Assembly: GCA_900549295.1 (NCBI GenBank)
Contig: URNG01000080.1
Coordinates: forward strand, 1-14,735
From: an uncultured Rhodocyclaceae bacterium
GTDB taxonomy: Bacteria > Pseudomonadota > Gammaproteobacteria > Burkholderiales > Rhodocyclaceae
Reading direction: 5' to 3'
DNA: 14,735 nt
The position numbers were made by a program, and so were the translations under genes. Positions 1 to 6,299 of this stretch are shown piece by piece (the stretch's first letter is position 1; each line of letters starts with the position of its first letter). The notes under the pieces are model-generated. The model had not been told where the DNA came from and did not search any database. It saw nothing but the letters and a program-made list of their open reading frames with translations.

Positions 1-3
1 TGA

Positions 4-351
4 TGCGGGTCGCCCGCCGCGCGCGCCGGCCGGCCCCTGCCGATCGGCGCTGCGGTGCGCGAGGCCGCCGAGCAGGTGCGCGCTGGCCGCCCGCTCGCGC
101 ACGCGCTGGCGGCCGGGCGTGCCTTCCCGCCGCTGCTGATCCACATGGTGGCCAACGGCGAGGCCACCGGCCGGATCGACCAGCTGCTCGACCGCGCCGC
201 ACGTCTGCAGCAACAGGAGCTGGAGACCCGTACCGCCGCCCTCACCAGCCTGCTCGAACCGCTGTTGCTGCTGGTGATGGGAGCGGTAGTCCTGCTGATC
301 GTGCTCGCCGTGATGCAACCGATCATCGAAATCAACACCCTGATGAGGTAA
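4..351 (+). CDS. gspF: Type II secretion inner-membrane protein GspF, 3' fragment
   Basis: This is the C-terminal end of GspF, the polytopic inner-membrane platform protein of the type II secretion system that contacts GspE and GspL. The recognisable part runs from the PIGAAVREAAEQVRAG segment through FPPLLIHMVANGEATG, a family hallmark, to a hydrophobic helix (SLLEPLLLLVMGAVVLLIVL) and the typical ending PIIEINTLM. About 115 residues are present of a family length near 400. The reading frame carries a TGA at bases 1-3, so the gene cannot run open into the sequence left of the window in this frame. That means a frameshift near the edge, a sequencing or contig-end error, or a genuinely broken gene. 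It lies 4 bases before gspG and clearly belongs to the same operon. The family call is secure; intactness is not. Confidence 0.85.
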   Translation, partial: CGSPAARAGRPLPIGAAVREAAEQVRAGRPLAHALAAGRAFPPLLIHMVANGEATGRIDQLLDRAARLQQQELETRTAALTSLLEPLLLLVMGAVVLLIVLAVMQPIIEINTLMR

Positions 352-355
352 GTCC

Positions 356-787
356 ATGCCCCAAAGTTTCCCCCGCCTTGCGCGCGGCTTCACCCTGATC
401 GAGGTCATGGTCGTCATCGTCATCCTCGGCGTGCTCGCCGCGCTGGTCGTACCCCGCATCATGAGCCGCCCCGACGAGGCGCGCGTTATCGCAGCGCGCC
501 AGGACATCGCCTCGCTGATGCAGGCCCTCAAACTCTACAAACTCGACAACCGGCGCTATCCCAGCACCAAACAAGGACTGGGGGCGCTGGTCGTGCGCCC
601 GACCGCAACGCCGCTGCCAGAGAACTGGAAGGCCTACGTCGAGCGCCTGCCGGCCGACCCCTGGGGCCACCCCTATCAATACCTGGCACCGGGCGTGCAT
701 GGCGAAGTCGATGTATTCAGCTATGGCGCTGACGGCCGCCCGGGCGGAGAAGGTTTCGATGCGGATATCGGCTCCTGGCAGCCTTGA
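356..787 (+). CDS. gspG: Major pseudopilin GspG
   Basis: GspG is the major subunit of the periplasmic pseudopilus that pushes folded substrates through the GspD secretin. The sequence shows a short basic leader, a prepilin peptidase site after Gly11 (G|FTLIEV), Glu16 at the +5 position, and one hydrophobic helix at about residues 12-34. The globular part has the expected YPSTKQGLGAL segment, a DPWGHPYQYL segment (101-110) and the acidic C-terminal loop around Asp126, Asp135 and Asp137 that binds calcium in this family. Length (143 aa) is normal. It starts 4 bases after gspF, and its 3' end overlaps the gspH start, which fits translational coupling. Processing and N-methylation would be by a GspO/PilD peptidase outside the window. 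Confidence 0.97.
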   Translation: MPQSFPRLARGFTLIEVMVVIVILGVLAALVVPRIMSRPDEARVIAARQDIASLMQALKLYKLDNRRYPSTKQGLGALVVRPTATPLPENWKAYVERLPADPWGHPYQYLAPGVHGEVDVFSYGADGRPGGEGFDADIGSWQP

Positions 788-1331
788 GCGCCCTGCGCCC
801 AGGCAGCGCGGCTTCACCCTCGTTGAACTGCTGGTGGTCCTGGTCATCATTGGCATCGCCAGCGGCGGTATCGCGCTCACGCTCGACCACGCCCGTGCCA
901 ACGACGGCGAGCGCGAGGTTGAACGCTTACGGCGCGCGCTCGAAAGTGCGGCCAATCGCGCCGAACTGCGCGGCAGTGCGCTCGCGGTGGACTTTCTCCC
1001 CGACGGCTACCGTTTCAGCGAGCGCCAACCCGACGGCGGCTGGCGCCGGCTTGAGGCACCGCCGGAGCTTGCCCCGCGTAGCTTCAGCAGCGACCTGCGC
1101 CTGGTTTCGTTGCAGGTCAACGCACGCACGAATCGGCAGGCGATGCTGGCGGGATCGAGCAGCATGAACACTGCGGGCCCGACACGGGCAGGCGGCAGCC
1201 GGCGGATCATCTTCGGGGCGCGCGCCCCCGCCTTCGAACTGGTGCTCGCCACCGCAGGCGCACGCTACCGGATTCGCGGCAGCATCGATGGCCGTATCAA
1301 ACGTCTGCCCGCCGTGGAGGTTGCGCAATGA
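759..1331 (+). CDS. gspH: Minor pseudopilin GspH
   Basis: GspH is a minor pseudopilin thought to join the tip or shaft of the pseudopilus. I chose the ATG at 759 because GGAGAAGG lies just upstream (745-752) and because it gives a leader of 18 residues ending in a peptidase site (RQRG|FTLVE, Glu23 at +5). A longer open frame to 699 only adds residues read inside gspG. One hydrophobic helix follows the cleavage site at about 19-40, then a beta-rich globular region ending in YRIRGSIDGRIKRLPAVEV, as usual for this family. The predicted length is 190 aa. It overlaps gspG by 29 bases and gspI by 4 bases (ATGA), so the three are probably co-translated. Confidence 0.9.
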   Translation: MRISAPGSLERPAPRQRGFTLVELLVVLVIIGIASGGIALTLDHARANDGEREVERLRRALESAANRAELRGSALAVDFLPDGYRFSERQPDGGWRRLEAPPELAPRSFSSDLRLVSLQVNARTNRQAMLAGSSSMNTAGPTRAGGSRRIIFGARAPAFELVLATAGARYRIRGSIDGRIKRLPAVEVAQ

Positions 1332-1843
1332 CACGCCCCCGCACGGCCGCCCGAAGGGGGCGTTCATCCGCCCTCGGGGAGGATGTCGCGCAGCGGCAGG
1401 AGGGTGGTCCAGTGAGCGCGGTGTTGCATGAACGACGAGCCTGCCTTCACCCGCTTCGTTCTTCGCCTCGTTCTTCGAGGTATACGCGCGGCTTTACCCT
1501 GATCGAGACCCTGGTTGCACTGACGATTGTCGCCGTCGCCCTGTTATCGGCACTGCGCGCGATGGGTGCCACGGCCCAGTCGACAGCCGCCCTGCGTGAG
1601 CACACCCTGGCCAGTTGGGTCGCACAGAACCGCCTCGCCATGCACCGCGCCAACGCTACCTGGCCGGCAATCGGCGAGTACCACGGTGAGGCTGAGCAGG
1701 CACGCATCACGCTGCGCTGGGAGGAGAAGGTGAGCGGCACACCCAATGCGCTCTTTCGCCGCATTGATGTCCGCGTACTCGACGCGCGCGCAGAGCGCAC
1801 CCTCGCCACCCTGAGCGGCTTTGCCGTGCGTCCACTGCGCTGA
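1328..1843 (+). CDS. gspI: Minor pseudopilin GspI with an unusually long leader
   Basis: GspI is a tip pseudopilin that forms a complex with GspJ and GspK. The mature part starts at a clear prepilin peptidase site (YTRG|FTLIE, cleavage after Gly55, Glu60 at +5), followed by a hydrophobic helix and a short globular domain ending FAVRPLR. The oddity is a leader of 55 residues, rich in Arg, Ser and Ala, where the family normally has about 5-10. Two starts are credible. The ATG at 1328 overlaps the gspH stop and has GGAGG seven or so bases upstream. A GTG at 1412 has AGGAGG eight bases upstream and leaves a leader of 27. The extra DNA holds a GC-rich inverted repeat and a direct repeat, which suggests that it was inserted after the original start. 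The identity is firm; the true start is open. Confidence 0.9.
   Translation: MTRPRTAARRGRSSALGEDVAQRQEGGPVSAVLHERRACLHPLRSSPRSSRYTRGFTLIETLVALTIVAVALLSALRAMGATAQSTAALREHTLASWVAQNRLAMHRANATWPAIGEYHGEAEQARITLRWEEKVSGTPNALFRRIDVRVLDARAERTLATLSGFAVRPLR
1333..1363. repeat. GC-rich inverted repeat inside the gspI leader
   Basis: A perfect 8-base inverted repeat, ACGCCCCC at 1333-1340 and GGGGGCGT at 1356-1363, encloses a 15-base loop only two bases after the possible gspI ATG. A second small stem, CCTC/GAGG with loop GGG, lies at 1372-1382. There is no T-run after either, so I do not call a terminator. The structure could be a repetitive extragenic element or could slow ribosomes at the gspI start. 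This reading is inference. Confidence 0.6.
1456..1477 (+). repeat. 10-base direct repeat in the gspI leader
   Basis: TCGTTCTTCG occurs at 1456-1465 and again at 1468-1477, a period of 12 bases. It encodes a repeated R-S-S just before the prepilin cleavage site of GspI. The 12-base period keeps the reading frame, so slippage here would lengthen or shorten the leader by four residues without breaking the gene. Confidence 0.6.
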
Positions 1844-1851
1844 ACGAGCCC

Positions 1852-2511
1852 ATGCCGCCGCGCCTGCTTCCCCACATGTTTCCCCACCTGCTTCCCCACC
1901 CGCGCCGCTCATTCGCACCGCGTATCCACCGCAGTGATGCGGGGCTTACCCTGATCGAGCTCATGGTGGCACTGGCCTTGCTGGGCGTCATCGGTTTGCT
2001 CACCTGGCGCGCCACGAGCCAGCTCGTCGATGCGCGCACGCGCATAGGAACCGAACTCGCGCACTGGCAGGCCGTGGTACACGCCAGCGCGCTGATCGAG
2101 CGCGAGCTGATGCAGATTGCCCCGCCGGAGCTGGCCGAAGGCGGGCAGCGCGCGCTTGAGCTTGAGGCCGCCGGCGACGGCCGGCGCAGTCGTCTGGCAT
2201 GGACCGTGATCGGTGGCGAACAGGGTTTCGGCCGCGTCGAGATCCGTCATCAGGATCGCCGCCTTGAGGCGCTTGTCTGGCCGGACCGGGAGGCGCTGGG
2301 CGAACCGATCCGTCTGCCCCTCCTGCTGGATGAGGTCGACGCCCTGCACTGGCGCTTGCTCGCCGCCGGTCAGGCGTACAGCCAATGGCCCGCCACCGAG
2401 GAGCACCAGCGCAACCGTGGCGTGACAGCCCCCCCGCTACCCGATGCGGTTGAATTCACCATGGAGCTTGCCGATGTCGGGCCCGTTACCCGTGTTTTCG
2501 CGCTGCGCTAG
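1852..2511 (+). CDS. gspJ: Minor pseudopilin GspJ
   Basis: GspJ is a tip pseudopilin, partner of GspI and GspK at the end of the type II pseudopilus. The peptidase site is after Gly31 (SDAG|LTLIE, Glu36 at +5) and is followed by a hydrophobic helix at about 32-52. The mature domain has the family pattern of acidic and aromatic patches and ends VTRVFALR. The leader is long (31 residues) and contains three four-residue repeats, LLPH-MFPH-LLPH, encoded by a 12-base tandem repeat. The start at 1852 lies 8 bases after the gspI stop with a modest GAACGAG upstream. An ATG at 1876, inside the repeat, would shorten the leader by eight residues. It overlaps gspK by 38 bases. The total length of 219 aa is within the normal range. 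Confidence 0.93.
   Translation: MPPRLLPHMFPHLLPHPRRSFAPRIHRSDAGLTLIELMVALALLGVIGLLTWRATSQLVDARTRIGTELAHWQAVVHASALIERELMQIAPPELAEGGQRALELEAAGDGRRSRLAWTVIGGEQGFGRVEIRHQDRRLEALVWPDREALGEPIRLPLLLDEVDALHWRLLAAGQAYSQWPATEEHQRNRGVTAPPLPDAVEFTMELADVGPVTRVFALR
1864..1899 (+). repeat. Three tandem 12-base units in the gspJ leader
   Basis: Units CTGCTTCCCCAC (1864-1875), ATGTTTCCCCAC (1876-1887) and CTGCTTCCCCAC (1888-1899) are contiguous. Units 1 and 3 are identical, and unit 2 differs at two positions and contains an in-frame ATG. The period is a multiple of three, so copy-number change keeps gspJ in frame and alters only the cleaved leader. On the minus strand the units read as GTGGGGAA runs. Confidence 0.85.
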
Positions 2512-3430
2512 CCGGGCCGGGCAGCACGGTGCCGCAGTCGTGCTGGCACTGCTGACCGTGAGCTTTGCAGCCCTGCTGGCCGCCGGCGCAGTCGCCGATT
2601 TCGGTCACGGCCTGACCCTGTTGGGAGGGCGTCACGATCAGGCCCAGGCGTGGCAGCTCGGGCGGGCAGCAGTGGACTGGTCGCGCAACATACTTGCCGA
2701 CGACGCGCGCCGCACGCCGAACGATCATCTCGGTGAGAGCTGGACAACCGAAATCCCGGTCACCGCAATCGGCAATGACGCCAGCGAGGGCAGCGTGGGA
2801 GGGGCAATCCGGGATATGTCCGGACGCTTCAACCTGAATGATCTCGCGCCGCATGGCCGCCCTGACAGGCAGGCAATTGCGCGTTTTGCGCGCCTGCTCG
2901 GCCTGGTCGGCATGAATGCCGAACGAGCCAATGCTGCGGCACAGGGGCTCGCCCGCCATCTGCAGGCAGGCAGTACCCATCCGGGTGCCGAAAACGGGGC
3001 CGCTGCGCTCCCGGGGGCGCGCAGCGGCAGCACACTGGTCGAAACGCGCGAACTCGTGCTGCTCGGGCTGATTCCCGCAGCCGACTTCGCCGCGCTTGAA
3101 GCACACATCGTCGCAGCGCCGCACGGGGCGACAATCAACATCAACACCGCGAGTGCGGAAGTCCTCGCCGCCGTGCTCGACGGCCTGAGCCTGGACGCAG
3201 CGCGCAACCTGGTTGCAGCGCGTGAGCGGGCCTGGTTCCGTAACCCCGGCGACTTGCAGAGCCGCCTGCCCAAAGGTGCCAGCCTGCCCGCTGACGCAAT
3301 ACTCGACGTGCGCAGCCGCTATTTCCTCGTCACGGTTACCGCCATCCACGGCGATGCCGTATTGAATCTTCAAGCCATGCTCGACCGCCAGTCGAACTGG
3401 CCCACCATCCTCTGGTACCACACGCCATGA
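2474..3430 (+). CDS. gspK: Minor pseudopilin GspK
   Basis: GspK caps the pseudopilus tip together with GspI and GspJ and is the largest pseudopilin. The start at 2474 has GGAG seven bases upstream and leaves an 19-residue leader before the likely cleavage site (RAGQHG|AAVVLALL). As is usual for GspK, there is no Glu at +5. A hydrophobic helix covers about 20-42. The family signature GRFNLNDLAPHG is at 117-128 and ININTASAEVLAAVLDGLS, the helix-hairpin-helix-like region, is at 221-239. At 318 aa the length is normal. An in-frame ATG at 2444 is less likely because it lies deeper in gspJ. The gene overlaps gspJ and shares ATGA with gspL. Confidence 0.94.
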   Translation: MSGPLPVFSRCASRAGQHGAAVVLALLTVSFAALLAAGAVADFGHGLTLLGGRHDQAQAWQLGRAAVDWSRNILADDARRTPNDHLGESWTTEIPVTAIGNDASEGSVGGAIRDMSGRFNLNDLAPHGRPDRQAIARFARLLGLVGMNAERANAAAQGLARHLQAGSTHPGAENGAAALPGARSGSTLVETRELVLLGLIPAADFAALEAHIVAAPHGATININTASAEVLAAVLDGLSLDAARNLVAARERAWFRNPGDLQSRLPKGASLPADAILDVRSRYFLVTVTAIHGDAVLNLQAMLDRQSNWPTILWYHTP

Positions 3431-4602
3431 CCACTACCCTGATGCTACTGGCCGGCGAGCGCTGGCCACGTGACCCGGTCGCCGACTGGGTGCTGCTCGA
3501 CAACGCGCAACGGGTGCTCGATAGCGGGCGCAGCGAACCTTGTCACTGGCCAGCAGCCGATCGCCACGAAATCGTGCTGGCCGGCAGCCGCGTCATCTGG
3601 TTCGATCTTGAGTTGCCGCCGGCACCCAAGCGTGAGCAAACGCAACTGATCCGTTACGCACTCGAAAGCCATATTGCGCGTGATCACGACCTGCAACATC
3701 TCACCATCACCGGCCGCGACCCAGGGAGTGCACGCGTGGGCGTACTGGTGCTGGCGCGTAGCGAACTGGCCATGCTGGTCGCCACCTGCAAGGCGCTCGG
3801 CCGGCCGCTCGACGCGGCACGCAGCGCATTGCAACTCGCCCCGCCTGCCCGCGACACCTGGACGTTGGCGATCCTGCCTGGTGCCACCGCAGTGCTCCGG
3901 ACGGGGCCACGCACGGGCATCGCGCTCGACGCTGACAGTGTGGACACGCTTGCCGAATGGATCACCCTGCAACTCAATGCGACACCCGCTGCGGTACGCC
4001 CCGCCCAGCTCGAAATACGCCAGAGCCCGGGTACCTCCTTTGCCGAAGCCGCTGCGCTGGCGGTGCGGATCGGGGTCGAGGTGCGGGAAGGTCCGGCGCT
4101 GGATTGGTGGCAGCGAAGGCGCGATGTCGCCAATCTGCTGCACGGTGAATTTCTGCCTGCGCATGGCGAGGACGACGGGTGGCGAGCGCTGCGCCGACCC
4201 TTGCATCTCGCCGCGAGTGCCGCAGGCATCTGGCTGCTGGTGCAGGCGGTACAGGTCGGAATTGATGGCCGCGAGGAGCGCGCCCTGCGCGAACGTGGCG
4301 AGCGCCTTGCCGCCGAGGCACTCCCCGGCCAACCCCTGCTGGAGCCGCAGATGCAGCTGCGCCGGGCCTACGCGCGTGCCCTGCAGGCACATGGACAGGT
4401 CGCAGCCAGCGATTTTCTAAGCCTGCTCGACCTTGCCTTCGCAGCCGGTGTGCCGCAACCCCAGGCACTGCTTTACGAGGAAGGTCGGCTCAGCCTGGAG
4501 CTGGACAGCGGGCCACCCGCCGACTTGCTCGCACGCCTGGAGGCCCGTGGCCTGGCTGCACGTACCGACGGCAAACGCCTGATCCTCGCCACCCGTCCCT
4601 GA
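3427..4602 (+). CDS. gspL: Type II secretion assembly platform protein GspL
   Basis: GspL is a bitopic inner-membrane protein that links the cytoplasmic ATPase GspE to GspM and the pseudopilus. The cytoplasmic actin-like part spans roughly residues 1-245 and includes LPPAPKREQTQLIRYALE (63-80) and the NLLHGEF segment (236-242) that precedes the membrane in this family. One transmembrane helix lies near 259-279 (PLHLAASAAGIWLLVQAVQV). The periplasmic ferredoxin-like domain follows, ending LILATRP. The length of 391 aa fits GspL. The start overlaps the gspK stop as ATGA, which suggests translational coupling. Unlike its neighbours, it is followed by a 111-base gap before gspM. Confidence 0.93.
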   Translation: MTTTLMLLAGERWPRDPVADWVLLDNAQRVLDSGRSEPCHWPAADRHEIVLAGSRVIWFDLELPPAPKREQTQLIRYALESHIARDHDLQHLTITGRDPGSARVGVLVLARSELAMLVATCKALGRPLDAARSALQLAPPARDTWTLAILPGATAVLRTGPRTGIALDADSVDTLAEWITLQLNATPAAVRPAQLEIRQSPGTSFAEAAALAVRIGVEVREGPALDWWQRRRDVANLLHGEFLPAHGEDDGWRALRRPLHLAASAAGIWLLVQAVQVGIDGREERALRERGERLAAEALPGQPLLEPQMQLRRAYARALQAHGQVAASDFLSLLDLAFAAGVPQPQALLYEEGRLSLELDSGPPADLLARLEARGLAARTDGKRLILATRP

Positions 4603-4625
4603 ACGCCCTCAGTCCGCCGATCCAT

Positions 4626-4651
4626 GCACCCCACCCCACGCACCCCACCCC
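4626..4651 (+). repeat. C-rich 12-base direct repeat between gspL and gspM
   Basis: GCACCCCACCCC occurs at 4626-4637 and 4640-4651, a period of 14 bases, inside the only sizeable gap of the secretion operon (4603-4713). The whole gap is strongly C-rich on the plus strand and holds no gene. I see no clear terminator or promoter in it. The minus strand has runs of four G in series. Confidence 0.7.
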
Positions 4652-4713
4652 TGCGCCACGCGCCCTGAGATCACCACCTGTCCGCCCGTCCGACGTAGCA
4701 AGAGTCCACCCTC

Positions 4714-5253
4714 ATGACCCTCTCAGCAAACCAGCCCCACCCACCGAGCGCACCCCCATCGGCGCGCACCGCGCCAACCACGCGCCTGCGCGCCAGGTAT
4801 ACAGCCTGTACACCACGCGAACGCCGCCTGCTCATCATCGCCCTTGCCGTCGTGCTCAGCGGTGGTTTGATCGCGTTGGCCGATTACCTTGCAAGCGAGC
4901 GCGAACGACTCACGCGCAGCCTGCCTGCGGCGCATCTCGCTTACCTCGGCATGGAACAGGACAGTCTGGGCCTGGCTGCGCTAAAGGAACATCCCGTCCC
5001 CACGACACGCCCGCTCTCCGCGCTGGCCGAATCAATCCAAGCTTCGGCCAGCGTGCGCGGGGTCGTGGTCGAGCCGAGGCTGAACGGCGATGTCATCGAA
5101 GCCAGCGGCACCGCAACCCTGGCAGCCCTGGTGAACTGGCTGGCCGCCCTGCAAGCCGAACAACGCCTGCGACCGATCCGTCTTGAGGTACAGCCTGCGA
5201 CAGTGGACGGACGCGCGCGCTTCGCGGCCGTGTTGGAGCTCAGTGCGCAGTGA
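4714..5253 (+). CDS. gspM: Type II secretion assembly platform protein GspM
   Basis: GspM is a small bitopic inner-membrane protein that pairs with GspL in the assembly platform. The layout is a Pro/Ala/Thr-rich cytoplasmic segment (1-30), a basic patch containing TPRERRLL just before the membrane (33-40), one transmembrane helix at about 38-57, a short coiled segment, and a periplasmic ferredoxin-like domain with the typical LAESIQASASVRGVVVEP and LVNWLAALQAEQ stretches. At 179 aa the length is normal. The N-terminal low-complexity tail is somewhat long for the family and is encoded by the same C-rich DNA as the gap before it, so the true start may be internal. No strong ribosome site is visible before the ATG. 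Confidence 0.9.
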   Translation: MTLSANQPHPPSAPPSARTAPTTRLRARYTACTPRERRLLIIALAVVLSGGLIALADYLASERERLTRSLPAAHLAYLGMEQDSLGLAALKEHPVPTTRPLSALAESIQASASVRGVVVEPRLNGDVIEASGTATLAALVNWLAALQAEQRLRPIRLEVQPATVDGRARFAAVLELSAQ

Positions 5254-5260
5254 GTGTGAA

Positions 5261-6007
5261 ATGAAACTGGCAGCAAGAGTGCTGTTGTTCACCACGGCAG
5301 TCGGTGTCCTGATCGTCACCAGCGCACCCGCTGCATTGCTCGACCAGATGCTGGATCGCCTGAGCCATGGCCAGTTTCGCCTCGCATGGGCAACCGGTAC
5401 GCTCTGGAATGGTCAGGCCCGCCTGGCCACATCGGACAGCAGCGCGGCGCTGCACCCGGTCAGCGACCTGAGTTGGACGCTGGAACCGAGTGGCCTCCTC
5501 GAAGCACGCCTGCGCTGGGTAGTGAAAATCGACGGTAACGCCCCGGCGACACTGGAAATCCATCCCGGCGGCGTCGCACTGCAGCGCCTCACGCTACAGC
5601 TGCCGCCCGCCGTCGCGCTCGCTGCCGTTCCCCACGCGATTGCACGTGCCGGGTGGCGCGGTGTGCTCGACCTGCGTATTCCCGCCCTTGCATGCACCTG
5701 GAGCGGAGGCTGTGAGGGCAGAACACACGCCGAATGGCGGGCAGGCGGTGTAGACATCCTGCCTGGGCAGGCGCTCGGCGATCACCGCATCGACGCCACG
5801 ATCACCCCATCGGCAACAACCCTGGATATCCACGCAATAAACACCCGAACCCTCGCCATCAATGGAAAGATTGAGCTGGAGTCCGGACGCCGCCCCCGCC
5901 TCGACCTCGAACTGGGTGGTGATGCCCAGCTGCTTGGCCGCTTGCGCAGCATGCTGGAAAAGTTTGGCGGGGTTCAGGACGGGGCACGTTTGCGCATCCG
6001 CTCCTGA
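5261..6007 (+). CDS. gspN: Type II secretion protein GspN
   Basis: GspN is a less conserved accessory protein of type II secretion, anchored in the inner membrane with a mostly beta periplasmic region; it is present in some systems and its exact role is not settled. The ATG at 5261 gives a basic start (MKLAARVLLF) and one hydrophobic N-terminal helix at about 5-25. It is followed by family features: GQFRLAWATGTLWNGQARL, a central VALQRLTLQLPPAVAL segment and a C-terminal stretch with LGGDAQLLGRLRSMLEKFG. Length is 248 aa, close to the family norm. Two cysteines (in ALACTWSGGCEG) could form a disulfide in the periplasm. It begins 7 bases after the gspM stop and is the last gene of the operon. 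Confidence 0.9.
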   Translation: MKLAARVLLFTTAVGVLIVTSAPAALLDQMLDRLSHGQFRLAWATGTLWNGQARLATSDSSAALHPVSDLSWTLEPSGLLEARLRWVVKIDGNAPATLEIHPGGVALQRLTLQLPPAVALAAVPHAIARAGWRGVLDLRIPALACTWSGGCEGRTHAEWRAGGVDILPGQALGDHRIDATITPSATTLDIHAINTRTLAINGKIELESGRRPRLDLELGGDAQLLGRLRSMLEKFGGVQDGARLRIRS

Positions 6008-6299
6008 ACGAGTGGTAGCCAGGATCAGCAGATTCGCAAGGTGCGGGGCGCGATGATGAAAATACAGGATTGGGTTATTTTTTATTTCCAGCGCCGGGAA
6101 ATCAAATATGCTGCACAAGCAACTGATTAGGGTACCTTTGGGCTGTTCCGCCGATACCTTGTTATGAAATTTCCAGGCAAGTCATTGCATAGTACAGAGG
6201 TTGAACATAGACTCCGAGCAAGCTATGGTGCCAACCCAAAGTGCGCCAAATAATGCAAATGACATTCAACCGGCCAGGATGCCCGTTCGGCACTCGAAC
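6008..6299 (+). promoter_or_regulatory. Spacer before the autotransporter gene, with an AT-rich stretch
   Basis: This spacer separates the secretion operon from the autotransporter gene. Its middle, about 6056-6200, is clearly richer in A and T than the flanking genes and probably holds the protease promoter. Candidate -10 hexamers are TATGCT (6107-6112) and TGTTAT (6160-6165, with TTGGGC at 6138-6143 sixteen bases before it); both are weak matches. I see no convincing terminator after gspN. Part of the right end (from 6201) is open in the autotransporter frame and could be coding if translation starts earlier. Confidence 0.4.

Noticed and set aside
3..398. Plus-strand frame in another phase over gspF
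   Set aside because: Arg/Ala/Pro-rich translation typical of an out-of-phase read; the GspF motifs are in a different frame.
1333..1363. Possible Rho-independent terminator after gspH
   Set aside because: The stem is good but no T-run follows, and gspI and the rest of the operon continue directly.
2486..3421. Minus-strand frame opposite gspK (311 codons)
   Set aside because: gspK on the plus strand is supported by operon order and motifs; the opposite frame has none.
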